Shown: positions 1 to 9,137, numbered from the stretch's first letter. The stretch is 64,000 nucleotides of DNA from Neobacillus sp. FSL H8-0543 (GCF_038592905.1 NZ_CP151943.1:153501-217500); one strand, 5' to 3'. The notes: generated by a model not told the origin, from the letters alone. Translations and numbers: made by a program.

Positions 1-8
1 CATTATAT

Positions 9-27
9 GACAATGATTATCATTGTT
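9..27. promoter_or_regulatory. Fur-box-like palindrome
   Basis: The 19-mer GACAATGATTATCATTGTT matches the classical Fur box GATAATGATTATCATTATC at 16 of 19 positions and has a perfect AATGAT-T-ATCATT core. It lies about 200 bp before the formate/nitrite transporter start, so it more probably serves a gene beyond the left edge. Binding by Fur is inferred; related repressors (PerR, Zur) recognise similar dyads. Confidence 0.6.
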
Positions 28-138
28 AATTGATATATATCAAGGTTCCTATAATTATTCAAAAAAAGGGTGACTCCCATCCAGGGAATCAACAACTTAT
101 TGTAAAATTTCATCTTCTAGCCAAAAGTTAAAGAAATG

Positions 139-166
139 TTCACAGCATAATGGAGGACAATACGAT
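139..166 (+). promoter_or_regulatory. Putative sigma-A promoter of the FNT gene
   Basis: TTCACA (139-144), a 16-bp spacer and TACGAT (161-166) form the best sigma-A match before the transporter gene. The start site would be near 173, putting the operator at 186-203 just downstream of it. The elements are only moderately close to consensus. Confidence 0.4.
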
Positions 167-185
167 AGAATAATAGTCGAACAAA

Positions 186-203
186 ATGTGAAACGATTCA
201 CAA
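186..203. promoter_or_regulatory. Rex-type operator (alternatively Fnr box)
   Basis: ATGTGAA-ACGA-TTCACAA differs at one base from the Rex operator pattern TTGTGAA-N4-TTCACAA. Its core is also TGTGA-N6-TCACA, the Bacillus Fnr/Crp-type pattern. It lies between the predicted transcription start and the ribosome site, 27 bp before the ATG, which suits a repressor and is too close for a classical -41.5 activator. In B. subtilis the FNT-family gene ywcJ is a known Rex target, so Rex is the preferred reading. Confidence 0.7.
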
Positions 204-230
204 TTATAGTGATTGAAGGGAATAATAAAT

Positions 231-1058
231 ATGTCATTACATACACCAGATAAGATTTTAGATATTTCGATTAAAAATGGGATTAAAAAGACTAGTTATC
301 CATTACTAACAACATTAATCTTAGGTTTCCAAGCAGGTGCATTTATCGCATTAGGTTTTTTGCTTTATATACGTATCACCGCAACGCTATCTGGAGATTT
401 ATCCGGAATTAGTTCATTTTTAGGTGCTTCTGTTTTCCCGATTGGACTAATTCTGACATTAATTGCTGGCGGAGAACTGCTTACAGGTAATATGATGGTC
501 GTACCTTTAGCAAGGTTCGCGAACAAAATTCAAACCAAACACATTTTAAAAAACTGGCTGCTAATCACCGTAAGTAACTTTTTTGGTGCAATCTTCGTTG
601 CTTATTTTTTTGGCCATATTGTTGGCTTAACGGAAACAGGCGTGTATTTGGAAAGTACCATTCAAATTGCTGAACATAAATTAGATGCTTCATTTATTCA
701 AGCTTTTATTTCTGGTATTGGATGCAACTGGCTTGTTGCTGCCGCTGTTTGGCTGTCTTATGGAAGTGAAGATATGATGGGGAAAATTGCGGGAATTTGG
801 TTCCCTACGATGGCATTTGTTGCTATTGGATTTCAACACGTTGTCGCAAACATGTTTGTCATACCAGCAGCCATTTTCGCAGGAAACTTTACATGGTGGG
901 ATTATTTGGGTAATTTTATCCCTGTTTTTTTAGGCAATGCAGCTGGAGGAGCAATCTTTATTGGAATGGCCTATTGGTTTGCATACAAAAAGAATGATTA
1001 TACTGTAATAGAAGGAACGAAACAATCCGGACGGTTAGAAAAGAAGATTGGGATGTAA
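231..1058 (+). CDS. Formate/nitrite transporter family channel (YwcJ-like)
   Basis: A 275-residue member of the FocA/NirC family, pentameric inner-membrane channels passing small monovalent anions such as formate or nitrite. Six hydrophobic segments are visible. The family motif GCNWLV lies near residue 165, and GFQHVVANM, near residue 200, carries the conserved pore histidine. The ATG at 231 follows GAAGGGA with good spacing; a TTG at 213 in frame overlaps that ribosome site and is rejected. The gene stands alone, with its own promoter, a Rex-type operator and a terminator, suggesting induction when NADH accumulates under oxygen limitation. Substrate choice between formate and nitrite cannot be decided from sequence. 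Confidence 0.9.
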   Translation: MSLHTPDKILDISIKNGIKKTSYPLLTTLILGFQAGAFIALGFLLYIRITATLSGDLSGISSFLGASVFPIGLILTLIAGGELLTGNMMVVPLARFANKIQTKHILKNWLLITVSNFFGAIFVAYFFGHIVGLTETGVYLESTIQIAEHKLDASFIQAFISGIGCNWLVAAAVWLSYGSEDMMGKIAGIWFPTMAFVAIGFQHVVANMFVIPAAIFAGNFTWWDYLGNFIPVFLGNAAGGAIFIGMAYWFAYKKNDYTVIEGTKQSGRLEKKIGM

Positions 1059-1074
1059 ACAAACTTAAAAAAGG

Positions 1075-1122
1075 AAAGTACCACAGGTCCATCTATTAGC
1101 ATGGAGCTATGGTACTTTTTTT
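1075..1122 (+). terminator. Intrinsic terminator of the FNT gene
   Basis: AAAGTACCA (1075-1083) pairs with TGGTACTTT (1110-1118) and a T run follows. Confidence 0.8.
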
Positions 1123-1160
1123 AAGTTATATTATTTACACTTAGGGGCCCCGTCCCTACC

Positions 1161-2111
1161 TTATTCAAATAAGGGACTTACGGCTTTTTCGTTGTGTATT
1201 CGATCGATTGCTTCTACTAGTAAAGGCGCTACTGATATAATCTTTATTTTATCGATGACCTTTTCATTTGGTAACTCGATTGTATTTGTTACTACTAATT
1301 CTTTAATTGGTGAGGAAGCAATTTTCTCAATTGCGTTCGCTGTTAGAACAGGATGAGTACAGCAAGCATAAATCGTTTTTGCCCCATTTTCTTCTAAAGC
1401 CTTAGCCGCCCCTGTAATTGTTGTACCAGTATCAATTAAATCATCAATTATAATTGCATTTTTTCCTTCTACATTACCTACAACATTTATAGTTTCGACA
1501 GCATTTTCCTCCAGTTTTCTTTTATCGATAAGGGCAAGAGGAACATGAAACAGGTTTGCCATTTTTCTTGCTCTAGTAATGCTGCCATTATGTGCTGCCA
1601 CAATGACAATATCCTCTAATCCCTTTTCCTGGAAATAACGTGTAAGGATGGGTACACCAATAAGATGTTCCACAGGTATATCAAAAAAACCTTGAAGCTG
1701 AGGAGTATGGAGATCCATAGTAAGAACTCGATTGGCACCAGCTGCTTCTAATAGGTTTGCCACTAGCTTTGCAGTGATTGGTTCCCGTGAACGTGCCTTT
1801 CGGTCTTGTCTACCATAACCGTAGTAGGGAATAACCACATTGATAACACCTGCAGAAGCTCTTTTCAAGGCATCAATCATAATCAAGAGCTCCAAGATAT
1901 TATCATTTACTGGATAGGAGGTTGATTGAACGACAAATACCTCACTGCCTCTAACACTTTCTTCTATATAGATTTGAATCTCTCCATCACTAAAGTGATT
2001 GACAGTGCACTTTCCTAAGTCACAGCCTAAAAGCGCTGCCATTTCTGTTGCCAGCTTTCGATTTGAATTCAATGTAAACATTTTAAATCTATTATTTAGT
2101 TGATACTTCAC
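1161..2111 (-). CDS. Ribose-phosphate pyrophosphokinase, divergent paralogue
   Basis: A PRPP synthetase homologue of about 316 residues: it would transfer pyrophosphate from ATP to ribose 5-phosphate, feeding nucleotide, His and Trp synthesis. Conserved blocks include [32 protein letters not shown] and the region around the catalytic histidine ([14 protein letters not shown]). It departs from the housekeeping Bacillus enzyme at functional loops: the usual DHGG segment reads AHNG, the flexible loop reads DKRKLEENA, and the ribose-phosphate loop reads DDLIDTGTT instead of DDIIDTAGT. The GTG at 2111 is preferred because GGGGGA precedes it; an ATG at 2129 has a weak site. It is monocistronic here, not beside gcaD as prs normally is, so it is probably a second copy with altered regulation or substrate. 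Confidence 0.85.
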   Translation of the reverse strand: MKYQLNNRFKMFTLNSNRKLATEMAALLGCDLGKCTVNHFSDGEIQIYIEESVRGSEVFVVQSTSYPVNDNILELLIMIDALKRASAGVINVVIPYYGYGRQDRKARSREPITAKLVANLLEAAGANRVLTMDLHTPQLQGFFDIPVEHLIGVPILTRYFQEKGLEDIVIVAAHNGSITRARKMANLFHVPLALIDKRKLEENAVETINVVGNVEGKNAIIIDDLIDTGTTITGAAKALEENGAKTIYACCTHPVLTANAIEKIASSPIKELVVTNTIELPNEKVIDKIKIISVAPLLVEAIDRIHNEKAVSPLFE

Positions 2112-2212
2112 TATAGGTCCCCCACACATTAAAAATTTCTACCATACCTTTTTCTAGACTTTGCTAATTCATCTTATTTTACTATATTAAGCGCTACCAT
2201 GGTAGTTTAAAT

Positions 2213-2259
2213 AAAAAATGAGGCATTACATATGGAAATATTACATAAGTGATGCCTCA
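2213..2259 (-). terminator. Terminator of the methyltransferase/MFS operon
   Basis: TGAGGCATTAC (2219-2229) and GTGATGCCTCA (2249-2259) form a stem. Read on the minus strand it is followed by a run of T. Confidence 0.8.
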
Positions 2260-2274
2260 TACTAATAAAAATCG

Positions 2275-2832
2275 TTACTTCTTACAAAATATGGTTTGCC
2301 GTCCATCATGTTGATTTTCCTCATAGAATAGAACGTGCCAATCTCTAAATTCAGTCAATAACTCTCCCGGTTGTAATTTGTACTGATTGGATACTCCCTC
2401 ATGCTCATTTGCAGATGATAGAAAAAAGGTTTCCATGAAGAAATAACCATTGTCTTTTATGAGTGACTTAATTAAAGGAAATAGTGCACGATCGAGATAA
2501 TAAGCTATGACAACCAAATCAAAAGAATTCTTTTTCCAATCAAGGTTGGTCATTTCCGTAAGATCGCAAAGACGTGGTTGGATGGAGAGCTTTTCCTTTG
2601 CTGCTAATTGCTGAAGATAGTTGACAGCCACATCAGATAGATCAATCGCATCCACTTTATAGTTTAATTGTGCTAAGAATTGACTATTTCCGCCAAGGCC
2701 GCAAGCAAGGTCCAAAGCCGCTCCCCCCGTTAAATATGGTGCCAAGTTTTCTAATCTTGTATTCGGTACTGGTTCAATCAGATCGTTTAACCGTTCTATA
2801 TATTTGCTATTCCATTTCACTCTAGCTTCCAT
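2275..2832 (-). CDS. Class I SAM-dependent methyltransferase
   Basis: A 185-residue methyltransferase of the TehB/UbiE-like type. The SAM-binding glycine motif LDLACGLGGNS lies near residue 40, and acidic motif II (VDAIDLSDVA) and the post-I region CDLTEM follow. The substrate is unknown. The gene follows an MFS exporter by 14 bp on the same strand and both share the downstream terminator, so they are probably co-transcribed. The pairing suggests detoxification or resistance, but nothing in the sequence fixes it. The start has the ribosome site AGGAGA. Confidence 0.8.
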   Translation of the reverse strand: MEARVKWNSKYIERLNDLIEPVPNTRLENLAPYLTGGAALDLACGLGGNSQFLAQLNYKVDAIDLSDVAVNYLQQLAAKEKLSIQPRLCDLTEMTNLDWKKNSFDLVVIAYYLDRALFPLIKSLIKDNGYFFMETFFLSSANEHEGVSNQYKLQPGELLTEFRDWHVLFYEENQHDGRQTIFCKK

Positions 2833-2846
2833 TTTGTGTTTATCTC

Positions 2847-4097
2847 CTAATTAGTGGCTTCATCTATTACAGGTTTACCAGTTTCGAGTAATACTTTGTT
2901 ACGAGATAAGAAAAAAGTTAGAATTAACATGAGTAGCCCTGTTCCAATCAGCAGCCATTCAATTTCAATCACATCTGCCAATGGACCAAAAATCAGCATT
3001 CCTAAGGGCATCATTGAGCTGGATATCATTCCAAAAACACCAAAAATTCTCCCTAGATAATTTTCATCCACTTTCTCTTGTAATAACACCATCGTTGGGG
3101 TATTAAAAATTGGCATTGCTACCCCAAATACACCCATTAGAAATAAATAAATCCAAAAGACAGGAATAATACCTAACGCAACGGTACAAGCTCCCATTAA
3201 AATACTTGCTAATGTCATTGTATGAATTTTGTTTTGGAAGCCTCCCCATGAAGCGATTATTCCACCTCCGGTCATCATTCCAATCGAAAAGGCAAGCTCG
3301 ATAGCGGTTAAACGCCAAATATCATCACCAAAGCTGCGTGTAACTTGGAGTGGTGTCAAAAATGCCGCAGGTGCCATCAATACAAAAAATAAGGCAAAAA
3401 ACAAAAAGAATGTCTTTAGAAAATCGTGATCTTTAATGTATGTTAAGCCATGTTTAAAGTCATTGAGATAGCTTGTCTTTTGTTGTTCAGATGCTTTCTC
3501 ATGCACCGAAATTTTTAGAAATCCTAGTAAGGTTATGATGGCAATCGCTGCAGTAATTACATCAATAAAGAAAATCATTTCAATAGAAGTGACTGACAAC
3601 AAACCCGCACTAACCATCGGTGCCACGAACATAATGACTGCTTGCAGACTTCCGTTTGTTCCGTTCACTTTTGTCAGTTTATCCTTAGGTACAATTTGTG
3701 GCAAGATGGCACCGACCGCTGGGGTTTGAATACCTGTGCCAATTGCACGAATGGCTGCCATAAGGAAGAGCAACCAAATCGCTTCATATCCCATTAAAAA
3801 GACAATAGCGAGTATCAAAGTTGAAATCGCAATCAGTCCATCTGATAAGATAATTAGGATTTTTCGGTTGTACCGATCCGCCCAAACCCCTGCAAATGGC
3901 GATAGTATAAAAGTAGGGATAAAACCAGCAATGATATACAAGGTCATCATGACACCTGACTCTGTTGTTAGCGTTATATGCCACATCATCGCATATTGAA
4001 CTAAAGCCGAACCAAATAAGGATATCGACTGACTACTTAAAAATAGAATAATATTCTTTTTCCAGTTACTCATTAAATCATTTGTTGCTGTATTCAT
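2847..4097 (-). CDS. MFS transporter (MFS_3, macrolide-efflux-like)
   Basis: A 416-residue protein with about twelve hydrophobic segments. The MFS signature GVWADRYNRK, between helices 2 and 3, is typical of the MefA/EntS-like MFS_3 group that exports macrolides, siderophores or other amphiphilic compounds by proton antiport. It is the first gene of a two-gene unit with the methyltransferase. The start ATG follows AAGGTAATG-type spacing, a weak ribosome site. Substrate unknown; family assignment is firm, drug specificity is not. Confidence 0.85.
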   Translation of the reverse strand: MNTATNDLMSNWKKNIILFLSSQSISLFGSALVQYAMMWHITLTTESGVMMTLYIIAGFIPTFILSPFAGVWADRYNRKILIILSDGLIAISTLILAIVFLMGYEAIWLLFLMAAIRAIGTGIQTPAVGAILPQIVPKDKLTKVNGTNGSLQAVIMFVAPMVSAGLLSVTSIEMIFFIDVITAAIAIITLLGFLKISVHEKASEQQKTSYLNDFKHGLTYIKDHDFLKTFFLFFALFFVLMAPAAFLTPLQVTRSFGDDIWRLTAIELAFSIGMMTGGGIIASWGGFQNKIHTMTLASILMGACTVALGIIPVFWIYLFLMGVFGVAMPIFNTPTMVLLQEKVDENYLGRIFGVFGMISSSMMPLGMLIFGPLADVIEIEWLLIGTGLLMLILTFFLSRNKVLLETGKPVIDEATN

Positions 4098-4271
4098 TTA
4101 TTCATTACCTTCACTTTCCTAGCTTGCCTAGTCTTTTTATAAACTTAAACATCTATAACATTCTACTAAAAAATACCCACTAGACCAAATAACTTATACC
4201 TTTGATAAAAAAATAAGTATTTATATGCAGTTCAGTCAAGAATAATGGTATAAGTTTTAGGAGTGGATACT

Positions 4272-5693
4272 TTGGAATATACTTGGCTTTCCGTTTTACC
4301 CTTTCTTATTGTCATTTCTATGTCTATCTGGTTAAAAAATATCTTACCTGGTCTTGTCGTTGGACTAATTGTCGGGTCATGGATTGTTACTTCCAATTTA
4401 TTAACAGGTACAAGTCAATCGGTTACCTATATCGTGACCACATTGTCTGATGAGACAAATATTAAAATCATTGCCTTTCTTTATTTTTTTGGCGGTCTAG
4501 TAGGGATGATGAATATATCCGGCGGTATAAAAGGTTTTTCGGAATGGGTCGGGAGGAAGATTAAGACCGAGCGCGGATTGCTTGGACTTATTTGGCTTAC
4601 CCTCCCCTTTACGTTCATGATGCCGATGTTTCGGATTATGATGATTGGACCTGTCGTCAAATCGCTTGCTAAAAAAATGAACGTTTCTAAGAAAAAAGTT
4701 GGACTGACCATGGATATTTCGACGGAATCGGTCATTGTCCTTTTACCAGTTGCCACCGCCTTTGTCGGTTTCATGGTTTCCTTAGTGGAAGGCAGCACTA
4801 GAGATCTTAATTTAGCTATGTCACCTTATCAAATTTTCCTGCTTAGTATTTTGTTCAATTTTTATGCCATCGTGATGTTAGTAATTGGAATGGTCCAAAC
4901 CCTTTGGTCTAAATCCAAGGATAAGAACGTAAAAGGTGACCAAGAACAAATGGAAGAAGAAGAGCATGAATTTCACAGGGCTGGGATTAAAAAAGAATTG
5001 TCCTTGGTAAAAGCACAACCTTGGAACTTAATTGTCCCTGTCTTTTTATTGCTTGGCTTGTCCTTATTTTTGTTATGGCGGGACGGGTCAGCAAAGGGAG
5101 CCCAAACCATTTTTGATGCTTTTTCGATTGCCGACGCCACCTTTGTCATGCTCCTAGCTGTTTTTATCACCATAATCCTTTCCTTTATTTTTTATATTAT
5201 AAGAAGGCAGTCCTTAAACGAAATTTTGTACCACTTTTATGATGGCGGGAATCAAATGATGGAGGCCATCAGTCTTCTTATTCTCATTTGGTCACTGACG
5301 TTATCTGCAGAGGAACTTGGATTTTCCGCCTTTATTAGTTCGACACTAGGATCCTTCCTCCCTGCTTTTTTGACTCCGGCTACGATATTTTTGCTTGGTT
5401 CACTGGTAGGCTACTTTATTGGTTCTTCGTGGGGTACATGGGGATTATTTATGCCATTAGGCGTTTCTTTGGCTGTCTCCACTGGTGCATCGATCCCGTT
5501 AACGGTAGGTGCGGTCTTTGCCAGCGGTGCCTTTGGTGCGTTGGCCTCCCCATTAGGTGATACGACTATCACCACTGCATCAATTATGGATTTGCCCATT
5601 GTCGAGTATGCCCGCTACAAATTAAAAATCTCTGTCATAGGTGGAGCAATTGCTATTGTTTTCTATCTTGTTAGTGCTTTCTTTATTGTTTGA
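4272..5693 (+). CDS. NhaC-family Na+/H+ antiporter
   Basis: A 473-residue membrane protein with roughly eleven to twelve hydrophobic segments, belonging to the NhaC antiporter family that exchanges cytoplasmic Na+ (or an organic solute) for protons. Diagnostic features are GPVVKSLAKKMNVSKKK after helix 4, the cytoplasmic acidic stretch EQMEEEEHE near residue 220, and the motif ASPLGDTTITTASI near residue 430. The TTG at 4272 is chosen because AGGAG (4259-4263) lies 8 bp upstream; the in-frame GTG at 4263 overlaps that site. It has its own terminator. Some NhaC relatives carry malate/lactate or other solutes, so the ion is inferred from the family. Confidence 0.85.
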   Translation: MEYTWLSVLPFLIVISMSIWLKNILPGLVVGLIVGSWIVTSNLLTGTSQSVTYIVTTLSDETNIKIIAFLYFFGGLVGMMNISGGIKGFSEWVGRKIKTERGLLGLIWLTLPFTFMMPMFRIMMIGPVVKSLAKKMNVSKKKVGLTMDISTESVIVLLPVATAFVGFMVSLVEGSTRDLNLAMSPYQIFLLSILFNFYAIVMLVIGMVQTLWSKSKDKNVKGDQEQMEEEEHEFHRAGIKKELSLVKAQPWNLIVPVFLLLGLSLFLLWRDGSAKGAQTIFDAFSIADATFVMLLAVFITIILSFIFYIIRRQSLNEILYHFYDGGNQMMEAISLLILIWSLTLSAEELGFSAFISSTLGSFLPAFLTPATIFLLGSLVGYFIGSSWGTWGLFMPLGVSLAVSTGASIPLTVGAVFASGAFGALASPLGDTTITTASIMDLPIVEYARYKLKISVIGGAIAIVFYLVSAFFIV

Positions 5694-5710
5694 ATATCTA
5701 AAAAAATAAT

Positions 5711-5736
5711 GAAGACCCCAATCATGGGGTCTTTCG
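5711..5736 (+). terminator. Terminator of the antiporter gene
   Basis: GAAGACCCC and GGGGTCTTTC form a 9-bp stem with a short loop. Confidence 0.8.
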
Positions 5737-5826
5737 TCTATATCAAGACCCAGTGGGAACTATTCCTTTTCTACACTCATAAAATATGGTGGATATTTAG
5801 CGACTTGAAACGGAGATGAACGCAAG

Positions 5827-6273
5827 ATGACCATCCGAAAAGCGACACGTGATGAAACACAAAGAATATTAAATTATCATATGGCAGTTATGAAAGAAGC
5901 AACCATGGGTTATGTTAAACCAAGTCAGGAGAAAGTAGCTGAATTAATGGCACCATTTTTTAATGGTGGAGGCTATTACCTTGTTCGTTCAAAAAACAAT
6001 ATTATTCATGGGTGGGTTGGCATCGTCAGAATGATTGATCAAAATACTGATGAATGGGTCGGTTTTATCAATGAAATGTATGTACTTCCGTATTTTCGGA
6101 ATCAGGGTATAGCAGAAAAATTATGTAAGGCTGCATTCAATCAATTGAAAATAGAAGGATTTAATAAAGTGCACTTGAATGTATATGCAGGAAACCCCGC
6201 AAAACGACTTTATCAAAAATTAGGCTTTCAAGATGTTTCCACTTTGATGGCGAAGAACCTGGATCTTGGATAA
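5827..6273 (+). CDS. GNAT-family N-acetyltransferase
   Basis: A 148-residue GNAT fold enzyme, transferring an acetyl group from acetyl-CoA to an unknown amine. The acetyl-CoA pyrophosphate loop appears as RNQGIAEKL near residue 98, preceded by the beta-4 strand INEMYVLPYF. The C-terminal YQKLGFQDV is the usual GNAT ending. Length is normal for the family. It is a single gene with no partner that would suggest a substrate. Confidence 0.85.
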   Translation: MTIRKATRDETQRILNYHMAVMKEATMGYVKPSQEKVAELMAPFFNGGGYYLVRSKNNIIHGWVGIVRMIDQNTDEWVGFINEMYVLPYFRNQGIAEKLCKAAFNQLKIEGFNKVHLNVYAGNPAKRLYQKLGFQDVSTLMAKNLDLG

Positions 6274-6483
6274 TTACTTAAATGATAACGACGCTGTTTT
6301 AAAAATTATATAAGAATAATAATGCATCTATTGTGAGTAATAGAAATGTAATCCAAATGTTAAGCAGTTACAGTTAAATTACAGTATGATTAAAACGGCC
6401 AGAAACAGTTAACAATCTCCCGAAAGTTATAGACGAATAGAAATATGGTGTGATAGTCTATAACAATTATTAGGAGGTTGAAC

Positions 6484-7482
6484 ATGAAAACTCGAACGGC
6501 TTACTATGATAATGCAAAATTCCTTCTTGTTTTTTTCGTTGTATTTGGTCACTTTATCCAATCATATATTCACGAAGATCACTTAATCCATACTTTATAT
6601 ACGACAATATATACGTTCCATATGCCTGCTTTTATCCTAATTTCAGGTTTTTTTGCGAAAGGCTTCCAAAAACAAGGTTATATAAAAAAGGTCGCAAAAA
6701 AATTAATCATCCCTTATTTAATTTTTCAAGGGATATACTCTATATATTACTTCTTTATTAACAAACAAACAGCAGTTGCATTAGACCCATTAAATCCACA
6801 GTGGTCCTTATGGTTTTTAATCAGCTTATTTTGCTGGAATGTCATGCTTTTCCTGTTTACAAAATGGAAAGCAAGCTTTGCCCTATTTTTAGCGATAGCA
6901 TTAGGAATAGCTGTTGGTTATTTTGATGAAATTAATAACTATTTAAGCTTGTCACGAACCTTTGTATTTTTCCCATTCTTCCTACTCGGATATTACTTTA
7001 AAAAGGATTACTTTGAAAAATTTAGTAATAATAAATACAGATATCTCTCCTTAATCATTTTAGGTACAATCTTTGTGGCATTTTATTTGCTGCCAGGTTT
7101 TGACTATAAATGGTTGTTCGGTTCCAAGCCGTATGATGCACTTAGCTACTCACATCTAAATGGAGGAATCATCCGTTTAGGTGTTTATTTCCTAACGTTA
7201 CTGGCTACTCTCAGCATCTTGGCATTGGTCCCTAGACAAAGATATTTCTTTACAAAATGGGGCACGAGTTCGATTTATGTCTACCTTTTACATGGTTTTT
7301 TCATCAAATATTTTAGAAACAGTGAATTAGAGGGCATTTTAAATCATTCCGAACAAATATTTATATTCACGTTCATATCGATTTTGTTAATTGCACTCCT
7401 TTCTAGTAAAATGGTAAGAAAGATTTCTCAGCCCTTTATTGAGTTAAAATCTTCATTATTTAAAAAATATTCAACGGACTGA
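6484..7482 (+). CDS. Acyltransferase-3 family membrane protein
   Basis: A 332-residue integral membrane O-acyltransferase (family 3, fucose-4-O-acetylase-like) with about ten hydrophobic segments. The N-terminal motif YYDNAKFLLVFFVVFGHF contains the family's essential histidine, and TFHMPAFILISGFF follows. Such proteins move acetyl groups across the membrane onto cell-surface polymers. The ATG at 6484 follows AGGAGG; the in-frame TTG at 6478 abuts that site and is rejected. An SGNH esterase-fold protein follows 50 bp downstream, matching the two halves of fused OafA-type acetylases. Confidence 0.85.
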   Translation: MKTRTAYYDNAKFLLVFFVVFGHFIQSYIHEDHLIHTLYTTIYTFHMPAFILISGFFAKGFQKQGYIKKVAKKLIIPYLIFQGIYSIYYFFINKQTAVALDPLNPQWSLWFLISLFCWNVMLFLFTKWKASFALFLAIALGIAVGYFDEINNYLSLSRTFVFFPFFLLGYYFKKDYFEKFSNNKYRYLSLIILGTIFVAFYLLPGFDYKWLFGSKPYDALSYSHLNGGIIRLGVYFLTLLATLSILALVPRQRYFFTKWGTSSIYVYLLHGFFIKYFRNSELEGILNHSEQIFIFTFISILLIALLSSKMVRKISQPFIELKSSLFKKYSTD

Positions 7483-7532
7483 CGTTAACGTCCATAAATA
7501 CTGCTTTGATACTTGCCGGGAGAACTTTACTT

Positions 7533-8252
7533 ATGAAAAATAAAATCATTATATTTTGTTTTATACTAATGCTAATTGGTACTTACACTTATATTCAAGG
7601 TTCCTCGGCAAGTTCAAAGGAGATTAACCTCGTCGCTTTGGGTGATTCGATTACACATGGTTCTGGGGATCCTTCAAGGCAGGGATATATAGAAATAGTG
7701 AGGGGTAAACTTGAAGAAAAAAAGGGTATTCCTGTCCAAGTGAGCAACTATGCCATACCGAAATATACATCGGATGATATTTTAGAACAGCTTCAGGACG
7801 AAGAAATTCTGGAGCAACTAAATAAAGCTACTTATATGGTACTTTACATCGGTACAAACGATTTTCGCAAAAGTACGGATCATAAATTTAATCCTCTTAA
7901 TAAAAAAATGCTTATTACAGAGAGATTAACCTTCTCTAATAATATGCATAAAGTTCTAAAAATCATGAAAAGAGAAAATCCTACTGCACCGATTTTCGTC
8001 TTAGGATTATTCCATCCCTATGTTGAATTTCAGAACCAACAAGAAATTCTCTCCTTAATCGAGCAGTGGAATAGCGAAATAATTGATATTATTAATAATT
8101 TTGAACGGACTCTCTATGTCCCCACACTGGATTTATTTAAAGACAAACCAAAAAAGCTGTATTTTAGTGATTCGCTTCATCCAAATCCTGCTGGTTATCA
8201 ACTGATTGCCGATCGACTTTTTAGCCATTTAGAATCGACGATTTCGGAATGA
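7533..8252 (+). CDS. Exported SGNH/GDSL hydrolase
   Basis: A 239-residue protein with an N-terminal hydrophobic anchor or signal (about residues 4-21), then an SGNH hydrolase domain. Visible are block I VALGDSITHG with the nucleophile Ser, block III GTNDF, and block V DSLHPNPAGY with the catalytic Asp and His. The ATG at 7533 follows GGGAG at 10 bp. Its position directly after an acyltransferase-3 gene suggests an extracytoplasmic partner that completes acetyl transfer to, or removes acetyl from, a wall polymer. A role as a lipase or lysophospholipase cannot be excluded. Confidence 0.85.
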   Translation: MKNKIIIFCFILMLIGTYTYIQGSSASSKEINLVALGDSITHGSGDPSRQGYIEIVRGKLEEKKGIPVQVSNYAIPKYTSDDILEQLQDEEILEQLNKATYMVLYIGTNDFRKSTDHKFNPLNKKMLITERLTFSNNMHKVLKIMKRENPTAPIFVLGLFHPYVEFQNQQEILSLIEQWNSEIIDIINNFERTLYVPTLDLFKDKPKKLYFSDSLHPNPAGYQLIADRLFSHLESTISE

Positions 8253-8338
8253 TTATTTGGATTAAAAAAACATGTTATACTTATGATTACCTGTGTTTAT
8301 TGTAGAAGATTGATCAGCATGATTAGGGGTGTTTTTTT

Positions 8339-9118
8339 ATGAATTTTAAGGCAGTTATTTTAGACATTGATGGAACCCTTGTTCCACACAAAAAGACGAT
8401 TAGCCAGGCTACATTGGATGCCATACACCAATTAAAAGAAAAAAACTTGAAAGTGGTCATTGCTACAGGAAGAGCTCCCTATTTTTCAACATCCATTATC
8501 CAGGAAACTGGTGTGGACTCCATGGTCTTTTTTAATGGCGCCTATGTTTATCATGAGGGAAAAGAAATATACAAGAATGTTTTTGAAAAAAGTGTTTTAA
8601 AGAAAATAAATGAATTGTCTCATCAGTCAAAACATCCGCTTACCTTTTTAGGCGGTAAAAGCTTTAAGGCAACAGATTTGACTCACCCATTCGTCGTGGA
8701 AGCATTTAGGCATGAAACGTGGAGGCCAGAACTTGCACCTAGTCAGTTTTGGCAAGATCAGGATATTTATCAATTGTTCCTTCATTGTGATTTAGAAGAG
8801 GAGTTGCGCTATCAAACAGATATTCCTGAATTAGACTTCAGGAGGTGGAGTTCTGGAGCAAGAACCTGCGATGTGAATGTAACCAATTCACATAAAGCAG
8901 TCGGCCTAACAAAATTGTTAGAAAACCTCGGGATTGCGCCTGACGAGGCCGTTGCATTTGGAGATGGTTTAAATGATATTGAGATGCTCACAATGGCAGG
9001 AATGGGCGTGGCCATGGGCGGTGCCCGACAGGAAGTCAAACAGGCTGCCGATATGGTCACCCTCTCCGCCGAAGAAGACGGTGTCCTCCATGGTTTAAAG
9101 CGTCTCGGTTTAATCTAA
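8339..9118 (+). CDS. Cof-type HAD-IIB phosphatase
   Basis: A 259-residue HAD-IIB hydrolase, a cytosolic phosphatase group acting on sugar phosphates, nucleotides or flavin precursors. Motif I is DIDGTL at residues 9-14, motif II is VIATGR near 40, and motif IV is GDGLNDIEML near 210 followed by the typical GVAMGGA. The C2-type cap lies between motifs II and III. The ribosome site AGGGGTG precedes the ATG and a strong terminator follows. Substrate unknown. Confidence 0.88.
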   Translation: MNFKAVILDIDGTLVPHKKTISQATLDAIHQLKEKNLKVVIATGRAPYFSTSIIQETGVDSMVFFNGAYVYHEGKEIYKNVFEKSVLKKINELSHQSKHPLTFLGGKSFKATDLTHPFVVEAFRHETWRPELAPSQFWQDQDIYQLFLHCDLEEELRYQTDIPELDFRRWSSGARTCDVNVTNSHKAVGLTKLLENLGIAPDEAVAFGDGLNDIEMLTMAGMGVAMGGARQEVKQAADMVTLSAEEDGVLHGLKRLGLI

Positions 9119-9137
9119 TAAGGATATTTAATGAGCA

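Noticed and set aside
186..203. Fnr activation site for the formate/nitrite channel
   Set aside because: A class II activator centre at -41.5 would place the transcription start inside the coding region, so a repressor (Rex) reading is preferred.
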